The notes beneath the pieces were generated by a model. It made no database searches. It was not told where the DNA came from and worked only from the letters and a program-made list of their open reading frames with translations. Shown here piece after piece: positions 42,952 through 48,964 of a stretch of 48,964 nucleotides of DNA. Origin of the DNA: Muribaculaceae bacterium (GTDB lineage: Bacteria > Bacteroidota > Bacteroidia > Bacteroidales > Muribaculaceae). The DNA lies in NCBI GenBank assembly GCA_022508985.1, contig JAFLUA010000013.1, positions 1 to 48,964 on the forward strand, read 5' to 3'. The position numbers and the translations under genes are program-made. The number at the start of each line of letters is the position of its first letter. Position 1 is the first letter of the stretch.

Positions 42952-45795
42952 ATGAAAAAACAGATTTTACGCGGTATTCTCGCCATCTTTATGGCAGTTG
43001 CTGCCAGCGGAATATCTTACGCACAGACACCCGATCAGCTTCCGCCACTGCCGGCTGATCCCGCTCTCCGCACCGGTGTCCTCGATAACGGATTGTCATA
43101 TTACATCCGTCATAACGAAACGCCTAAAGGACAAGCCGATTTTTATATCGCTCAGAAGGTTGGCTCTATTCTTGAAGACGACCACCAACGTGGCCTCGCT
43201 CACTTCTTGGAACACATGTGCTTTAACGGCACAGAGAACTTCCCCGAGAAAGGTATAATCAATTGGCTCGAATCTGTTGGCGTAAAATTTGGCGCAAACC
43301 TCAACGCCTACACCTCTGTTGATGAGACCGTTTACAACATTTCCAACGTTCCCGTAGCTCGCACCAGTGTGCAAGACTCCTGTCTTCTCATTCTTCACGA
43401 TTGGTCGTGCGCCCTCACCTTAGACCCAAAAGAGATTGATGCCGAGCGCGGTGTTATACACGAAGAATGGCGCCGCTCAATGGCCGGTACAATGCGCGTA
43501 CTGGAGCAGCTTCTGCCGGTTGTTTATCCCGACAACCGCTATGGCTACCGCTTGCCTATTGGCACGATGGAAGTTGTCGACAATTTCCCGCCACAGGCTA
43601 TCATCGACTACTATCACAAATGGTATCGTCCAGACCAACAAGGCATTATCGTTGTAGGCGACATCGATGTTGACTATATCGAGGGTAAAATCAAAGAAAT
43701 CTTCTCTCCCATACCCATGCCCGAGAATGCTGCCGAACGTGTTTACTATGAAGTTGATGAAACACCCGGCACAATTTTCGCACTCGGCAAAGACAAAGAA
43801 ATTCAGTCGGCATCGTTCGACTTAATGTTCAAGACAAATGCTCTATACTTGCCTCGCGAGTATCGCAATAGCATGATATTCTACTCTATCGACTATATCA
43901 CAAACATGATACAGTTGATGCTAAATGCCCGTCTCGACGAACTCAGCAACAAGCCCGAGACAGAGTATGCAGGCGCTCGTGCCAGCATTGGTAATTTCTT
44001 CTTAGCCAAGACTACCGGCGCTCTCACTATTGAATTTGCAGCCAAAGACACCGACGTTATCCCGGCTATTACACAGGCTTACCGCGAAGCTCTCCGTGCC
44101 GTTCGCGGCGGTTTTACTGTAGGCGAATATGAACGTGCTCGCACTGAATTCCTTTCAAATATTGAAAAACAATACGAGCAACGCAACGACCGCCAAAACG
44201 AAAGCTATTCACGCGAATATGTGCGTCTTTTTGTCGACAACTACCCTGCTCCCGGCATCGAAGTTGAAAAAGGCCTTTACGAACAAATCGCACAAGCTCT
44301 TCCGCTTGAGGCTATCAACCAGGTTCTCCCACAGATTGTAACCGACGATAACCGCGTCCTCCTCGGACTTTTCCCCGACACCGAAGGTTTTTTCATCCCG
44401 ACAGAAGAACAATTTGCCGAAGCTTTGGAAAGCGTTGATGATGAAGAAATAGAAGCGTACAAAGATGAAATGCGCGAAGACCCCCTCATTCCCAACTTGC
44501 CAGCACCCGGCTCTGTAGTTGCCACAGCTCACAACGACGAATGGGATGCCACAGAGTTCACCCTCAGCAATGGCGTGAAGGTTATTGTAAAGCCCACCGA
44601 TTTCAAGGCTAACCAAATCGTATTCAACGCTATAGCTAAAGGCAAAGCAGGTGCTTCTCTCGACCCCGCTCTCGCTTCGGCCGTTAAATTAATCCAGGGC
44701 GACATCGCTTTAGGTGTTACATCATACTATGATTATACCAATTCCGACGTCAAAAAGTATCTACAAGGCAAACAAGTTGAAGTCAGCGGTAATTTCGATG
44801 ATTACACTCGCGAAGTAGAAGGCACATCAACTATAAAAGACCTTCCCACGGCGATGGAAATACTATATGCCCTCTTCACCGGCTTCAACATCAAATCTGA
44901 CGAATTTGAGGCTTTGCGTAGCTCAATGGTAGGTCTTCTTGCCAACATTGAAGCCAATCCGCAATATGTCTTCCAGAAGAATATATCCAACGTATTGTAT
45001 AAGAGCCCGCTGAAACAAGCTATCACTCTCGACGATATCAAAACAGCAAGCCTCGACGACATCAACGCTATAGTTCGTAATATGACAGCCAATGCGGCCG
45101 ACTTTACTTTCGTATTTGCCGGTTCTATCGACCTGGAGTCTTTCATTCCTTTGATGGAACAATATATTGCAACACTCCCAGCCGATGCCGCTACTGTGAC
45201 AAACAACATCACAGTAAATCCCGACTTCTCTATCAGCGCCGGCAGCGAGCTCTCTGCATTCACCACCAAGATGGAAACACCTCAGACTTGGACTCTCGTG
45301 GTGGCATCTGCCGATATGCCATACACTCCCGAGAACAAGCTCGTTGCAAGTGTAGCTTCTCAGATACTATCTAAGCGACTCCTCAATAAAGTGCGTGAAG
45401 AAATGGGCGCAACTTATTCTATCGGAGCATACGGCGACATGTCGCGTGTAACATCTCCTAACTACTTCTTGCAGATTCCGTTCCCGATGAAACCGGAAAT
45501 GAAAGAAGAAGTGCTCAAGGCAATCGAAGAAATGATTAATGAGATGACAACAAACGTTACCGATGAAGAGCTTCAGCCCACCATCGAGTATATGTTGAAG
45601 AACAACGCCGAGAAACTACGCGAAAACGATGCTTGGACAGGTGCGATAACAGCAACGTCGCTTAACGGGGTTAACATCTTCCTCAACCAAGCCGATGTTC
45701 TCAAATCCATTACCACGACTACAGTACAAGACTTTATGAAAGAAGTCCTCAAGCAAGGCAACTACCGCGTTATAACACTCGATGCTGAGGAATAA
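42952..45795 (+). CDS. Secreted M16 family zinc metallopeptidase, two-module
   Basis: 947 residues from the ATG at 42952 (MKKQILRGILAIFMAVAASG, signal peptide cut at SYAQ). An ATG at 42922 would add ten residues before the signal peptide and is less likely. The zinc motif is HFLEH at residues 84-88, with a later glutamate in DAERGVIHEEW. The second, inactive half contains REEMGATYSIGAYGD, the conserved closing segment of the M16 C-domain. This is the PqqL/pitrilysin-like layout found in Bacteroidetes periplasmic peptidases. Substrate unknown. A strong terminator follows. Confidence 0.93.
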   Translation: MKKQILRGILAIFMAVAASGISYAQTPDQLPPLPADPALRTGVLDNGLSYYIRHNETPKGQADFYIAQKVGSILEDDHQRGLAHFLEHMCFNGTENFPEKGIINWLESVGVKFGANLNAYTSVDETVYNISNVPVARTSVQDSCLLILHDWSCALTLDPKEIDAERGVIHEEWRRSMAGTMRVLEQLLPVVYPDNRYGYRLPIGTMEVVDNFPPQAIIDYYHKWYRPDQQGIIVVGDIDVDYIEGKIKEIFSPIPMPENAAERVYYEVDETPGTIFALGKDKEIQSASFDLMFKTNALYLPREYRNSMIFYSIDYITNMIQLMLNARLDELSNKPETEYAGARASIGNFFLAKTTGALTIEFAAKDTDVIPAITQAYREALRAVRGGFTVGEYERARTEFLSNIEKQYEQRNDRQNESYSREYVRLFVDNYPAPGIEVEKGLYEQIAQALPLEAINQVLPQIVTDDNRVLLGLFPDTEGFFIPTEEQFAEALESVDDEEIEAYKDEMREDPLIPNLPAPGSVVATAHNDEWDATEFTLSNGVKVIVKPTDFKANQIVFNAIAKGKAGASLDPALASAVKLIQGDIALGVTSYYDYTNSDVKKYLQGKQVEVSGNFDDYTREVEGTSTIKDLPTAMEILYALFTGFNIKSDEFEALRSSMVGLLANIEANPQYVFQKNISNVLYKSPLKQAITLDDIKTASLDDINAIVRNMTANAADFTFVFAGSIDLESFIPLMEQYIATLPADAATVTNNITVNPDFSISAGSELSAFTTKMETPQTWTLVVASADMPYTPENKLVASVASQILSKRLLNKVREEMGATYSIGAYGDMSRVTSPNYFLQIPFPMKPEMKEEVLKAIEEMINEMTTNVTDEELQPTIEYMLKNNAEKLRENDAWTGAITATSLNGVNIFLNQADVLKSITTTTVQDFMKEVLKQGNYRVITLDAEE

Positions 45796-45820
45796 CGCTA
45801 AGTAAATAATACTACAACGA

Positions 45821-45848
45821 GAGGGCGCTTCAACGGCGCCCTCTTATT
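45821..45848 (+). terminator. Terminator after the M16 peptidase gene
   Basis: An 8-bp perfect stem gagggcgc/gcgccctc (45821-45828 with 45836-45843), 7-base loop, followed by ttatta. Confidence 0.8.
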
Positions 45849-46042
45849 ATATTCACACGTCTGACGGGAGTAACTGTGGCCGTAATTCGGGCTTTACGGG
45901 CCGGCTAATAGCCGCGAACATCGCGTCGGAGACTCGTTAATAAGAGAAAACCGGCCGGGCGTGATTGCGCGTAGGCCGGGGATGACAGTCGGACACCACC
46001 GATAGAGGCAAGGAGAGCCAACCAGGTCGATAGAGATATCGT
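45849..46042. other. G+C-rich spacer between convergent genes
   Basis: No gene seen. It contains a double hairpin like that at 15900-15932, and short inverted repeats such as gggccggct/agccgc. Confidence 0.5.
45951..45979. repeat. Double hairpin followed by GGGATGA (copy 2)
   Basis: Outer 6-bp stem ccggcc/ggccgg (45951-45956 with 45974-45979), inner 4-bp stem gcgt/gcgc (45959-45962 with 45967-45970) with a 4-base loop. Compared with copy 1 the stem bases differ but pairing is kept. Confidence 0.6.
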
Positions 46043-48697
46043 TCACTTCTTTTTTAGCATCCTGGCCACTTCGCCAAAGACGAGAACAAGAGATGTTGAA
46101 GCGATTATAATAACCCAATCGCTTATTGATATTGGAACGACACCGAAGAAGCGGCCACCAATCGATACAATAACAATCTGTCCGATGATAATAGCTGAAG
46201 CTATCAATAAGAAACCGCCACAGTTCTTAAAATGAAATGCCGACTGCTTTGTTTTGAATGCACGAGCATTAAACATATTCCAAAACTGAAGGAAGACAAA
46301 AGCAGTGAAAAAAATCGAAAGTTCATATGGCGTTAGTCCAGTATTGGCGCCAATGGTAGCAGAGCCTATCTGCGCAAGTGACGTAATATCGGTGTGCTCA
46401 AGGTAATAAAGGAAGGCGAAAAGCAACACGAAGAATATGCCGCCAACACTTATTACATTGCGCCACATCGGCTTATCGATGATGAAAGCAGTGCGACTAC
46501 GCGGTTTATCTCGCATAACAGAGGTTGTTGGAGGCAGGGAAGCGAGCGCCATTGCGGCAAAAGTGTCCATGATTAGATTGACCCACAGCATCTGCGTTAC
46601 CGTAAGAGGCGACTGCATTCCCATGAAAGCGCCACAGAGCACTATCAGACACGCCACGACATTGACTGTCATCTGGAATAGGATAAAACGCTGAATATTA
46701 CGATAAAGCGAGCGGCCCCACATTACGGCACGCCCTATCGACGAGAAAGAGTTGTCTACGATGGTTATATCTGAAGCCTCTTTTGCTACTGACGTGCCAT
46801 CGCCCATCGACAGTCCTACTTGCGCTGCTTTCAGGGCGGGAGCATCGTTTGTCCCGTCACCGGTAACAGCGACAACCTCGTTATTCGTTTGCAGAGCCTC
46901 GACCAAGCGTTTTTTATCCATTGGACGCGCACGGGCTATAATCTTAAAGCCGCCCACACGTTCAAGAAGTTCGCTATCGGTCAGAGCCTCAAACTCTACA
47001 CCAGTGATAATATTTTTCGGCCCGTCGACAGAATCATTCCAAAGACCTATCTGCCGTGCTATTTCTTTAGCCGTTGCCGGGGTGTCGCCCGTAACTATCT
47101 TAACTTTTATACCCGCATCTATTACCTCTTTAACAGCATCGGGAACATCGACACGAACAGGATCGGAAATTGCAACTATACCAAGAAATTTAAGATTATC
47201 GGCTACACAACGACCGTCGACTATAGCCACATCACCTGGTTGTAGTTCTTGGCAAGCAAATGCCAATGTGCGCATAGCCATATTCTGGTATCCCAACAAC
47301 AGAGAGTCGATTTCGGTCTTTGACACACCGGATGTGTCTTTGCACATTCCAAAAACTATTTCGGGAGCGCCTTTGAGATATAATAGCATTTTTCCTGCTG
47401 CGGTCTTTACTACTGTAGCCATATATTTACGCTCGGTAGAGAATGGCAATTCTTCAAGTTTTGTGACGGCATCGCGATATTTTACATAGTCTATGCCATT
47501 CGACCTCAGCCATAAGAGCAGAGCTCCTTCTGTAGGATTACCCAATACTGAGGGCTTTTCGCCCGACAAATCAAGTTGTGCGGTGGTATTGGCGGAAATA
47601 CCTTCGTATAAAACATCATCGGCTACATCACCGAAGAAATTAGCCTTATACACTCGCATCTGATTTTCGGTGAGAGTACCGGTCTTATCGGTGCAAATAA
47701 CCGTTGTGGCGCCCATCGTTTCGCATGCATGAAGTTTGCGTACCAGGTTATTAGTCTTCAACATACGGCGCATAGAATAGGCCAGCGAAAGCGTTACGGC
47801 CATGGGCAATCCTTCGGGCACCGACACAACAACAAGTGTTACTGCTATCATCAGCGATTGCAGCAAGTAAGCTATAAAAGGCATCAACTCAAAAGGTGTA
47901 CCCGACATAAAATACATGAGCACACGCCCTGCAACTATCAGCACTCCTATCACATACGAAATACGCGAAATAAGTTTACCAAGGCGATCGAGTTGCTCGT
48001 CGAGCGGCGTTTTTACGCCATCGTCTATTTGCGCAGCGACAAAGACCTTGCCATTTTCCGTTTTGTCGCCAACTGCCAATACGCGCATCACGCCATGACC
48101 TTCCATCACTTTTGTGCCCCTAAGTACTGCATTCGATGGAAACGTAGCTTCCGAATCGAATTGTGACGCATCGGTGGTTTTGCGGCAGATAGGTTCTCCC
48201 GTAAGAGTCGACTCATCAACACTGAGTGACACCGCTTCAAGGAGCTCACCATCGGCAGGTATTTCTTCGCCGGTGTTTAGAATAACAATATCGCCTACAA
48301 CGACGTCCTTCTTTGGAATCGTTGTTGTATTATCGTTTCTTATTACTTGAACAGGTTCATCATCGTTTACCCGATTAAGTATTGCAAATTCTTTGTCGGC
48401 TCGCTGCTCAAAATAGAAAGCCAGCCCTGTTGCAAGAAAAATTGCGATAAAAATACCAACCGGCTCAAAAAAGACTGTTGCGCCTTCTCCAAGCCAATAG
48501 TACTCGTAGCACGAAATAGCAACCGAGAGGGCTCCAGCAACCAAAAGAATAATTATCAGGGGGTCGGTAAACTTCTTTATAAACCGCATAATGAGCGATT
48601 CCTTCCGAGGCGGTGTGAGAATATTGACACCATTTTCGGCTCTACTCTTCTCTACCTGTAAGTCGTTTAATCCTATATACTGATTCGATTTTGCCAT
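46043..48697 (-). CDS. Calcium-translocating P-type ATPase (PMCA/SERCA type)
   Basis: An 884-residue P2-type cation pump of the inner membrane. The ATG at 48695-48697 begins MAKSNQYIGLNDLQVEKSRA; a frame reaching 48736 adds only thirteen unlikely residues. Motifs: TGEP at 166-169 (actuator), SVPEGLPMAVTLS with PEGLP at 294-298 (ion site on M4), DKTGTLT at 337-343 with phosphorylated D337, TGDGTNDAPALK hinge, and NLIMDTFAAMALA on M6, whose Asn and Asp match the calcium site of SERCA/PMCA. Ten membrane helices are predicted. It most likely exports Ca2+; manganese is possible. Confidence 0.93.
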   Translation of the reverse strand: MAKSNQYIGLNDLQVEKSRAENGVNILTPPRKESLIMRFIKKFTDPLIIILLVAGALSVAISCYEYYWLGEGATVFFEPVGIFIAIFLATGLAFYFEQRADKEFAILNRVNDDEPVQVIRNDNTTTIPKKDVVVGDIVILNTGEEIPADGELLEAVSLSVDESTLTGEPICRKTTDASQFDSEATFPSNAVLRGTKVMEGHGVMRVLAVGDKTENGKVFVAAQIDDGVKTPLDEQLDRLGKLISRISYVIGVLIVAGRVLMYFMSGTPFELMPFIAYLLQSLMIAVTLVVVSVPEGLPMAVTLSLAYSMRRMLKTNNLVRKLHACETMGATTVICTDKTGTLTENQMRVYKANFFGDVADDVLYEGISANTTAQLDLSGEKPSVLGNPTEGALLLWLRSNGIDYVKYRDAVTKLEELPFSTERKYMATVVKTAAGKMLLYLKGAPEIVFGMCKDTSGVSKTEIDSLLLGYQNMAMRTLAFACQELQPGDVAIVDGRCVADNLKFLGIVAISDPVRVDVPDAVKEVIDAGIKVKIVTGDTPATAKEIARQIGLWNDSVDGPKNIITGVEFEALTDSELLERVGGFKIIARARPMDKKRLVEALQTNNEVVAVTGDGTNDAPALKAAQVGLSMGDGTSVAKEASDITIVDNSFSSIGRAVMWGRSLYRNIQRFILFQMTVNVVACLIVLCGAFMGMQSPLTVTQMLWVNLIMDTFAAMALASLPPTTSVMRDKPRSRTAFIIDKPMWRNVISVGGIFFVLLFAFLYYLEHTDITSLAQIGSATIGANTGLTPYELSIFFTAFVFLQFWNMFNARAFKTKQSAFHFKNCGGFLLIASAIIIGQIVIVSIGGRFFGVVPISISDWVIIIASTSLVLVFGEVARMLKKK

Positions 48698-48772
48698 ATC
48701 GTTAAGATGATAAAATTTGAAGAGAGAACAAGTCACACAATCAAATAGTTCGCTTCTCCGTAGAATTCTTAT

Positions 48773-48781
48773 ACAAAATTA
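48773..48781 (-). promoter_or_regulatory. -7 box (TAATTTTGT) for the P-type ATPase
   Basis: A TAnnTTTG match on the minus strand, 75 bp before the chosen ATG. Confidence 0.5.
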
Positions 48782-48844
48782 CAATAAAATTACATTATTG
48801 GCCCTATATATAAGTAATAATAACATTCATATTGCTTTAGCTAC

Positions 48845-48882
48845 CAAAAAAGAGCCCTCGGAGACAGATGTCTTCGAGGGCT
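48845..48882 (-). terminator. Terminator after the 5S rRNA gene
   Basis: Read on the minus strand: stem agccctcg/cgagggct (48875-48882 with 48853-48860), extended by further pairs, followed by a T-run (48845-48851). It ends an rRNA operon that enters from the right edge. Confidence 0.8.
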
Positions 48883-48884
48883 AC

Positions 48885-48964
48885 AGGGGGCGGTTACCTA
48901 CTTTCCCACTTTCGCAGTATCATCGGCGCGGCAAGGTTTAACTTCTCTGTTCGGAATGGGAAGA
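48885..48964 (-). rRNA. rrf: 5S ribosomal RNA, 3' part (runs off right edge)
   Basis: The minus strand reads cttcccattccgaacagaga and then agttaaac, the conserved loop B/C region of bacterial 5S rRNA, and continues to gtgggaaagtaggt and the closing helix. About 80 bases are present. The 5' part, and presumably the 23S and 16S genes, lie beyond the window. Confidence 0.92.

Noticed and set aside
46752-47489. Plus-strand 245-codon frame
   Set aside because: It is the antisense shadow of the P-type ATPase gene, whose motifs are unambiguous.

Overview
The window looks like chromosomal DNA of a Bacteroidales bacterium, most likely of the Muribaculaceae or a close relative. The evidence is the repeated Bacteroidetes -7 promoter box (TAnnTTTG, often TAACTTTGC), a long-form ispG, a MalQ with starch-binding domains, DUF4270, PCMD and BACON-type lipoproteins, and a stand-alone GT5 N-terminal domain protein. 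No direct taxonomic marker such as 16S is present; only the edge of a 5S rRNA gene is seen at the right end.

Layout. Bases 1-101 are the tail of an IS30-family transposase. Bases 209-14037 hold housekeeping genes on the plus strand: trpS, rpoN, a PAP2-like membrane protein, purE, ispG, a small M16 peptidase, malQ and a 1489-residue TamB-like protein. Bases 14038-16138 are an accessory island: two hairpin-rich spacers surround an A+T-rich orphan gene of 453 residues, and a 19-bp direct repeat lies on each side of it. Bases 16139-25851 return to core genes: an alanine/sodium symporter, lgt, a TPR protein, a HAD phosphatase, mazG, topB, a Cys-rich mini membrane protein, a zinc-ribbon TM2 protein, the GT5-like protein and a DUF4270 lipoprotein.

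A tRNA-Thr(CGU) at 25885-25957 is the insertion site of an 8-kb integrative element (25945-33923) bounded by 15-bp attL/attR repeats. It carries a tyrosine integrase beside attR, a winged-helix/excisionase-type regulator, a RepA-like AAA ATPase, an iteron-and-palindrome region that looks like a replication origin, a zinc-ribbon/TOPRIM-like primase protein, a small protein with terminase-small-subunit-like features, and several proteins I cannot place. No relaxase, capsid or tail gene is visible. This gene order resembles phage-inducible chromosomal islands (phage satellites) more than a conjugative or mobilisable element, and it is the best candidate here for an undescribed system.

To the right lie a tightly packed four-gene outer-membrane operon on the minus strand (two paralogous beta-barrels, a PCMD lipoprotein, a porin), divergent valS, a BACON/LamG-like lipoprotein overlapping the valS stop, a large secreted M16 peptidase, a Ca2+-type P-type ATPase on the minus strand, and the 3' part of a 5S rRNA gene on the minus strand with its terminator, so an rRNA operon should lie just beyond the right edge.
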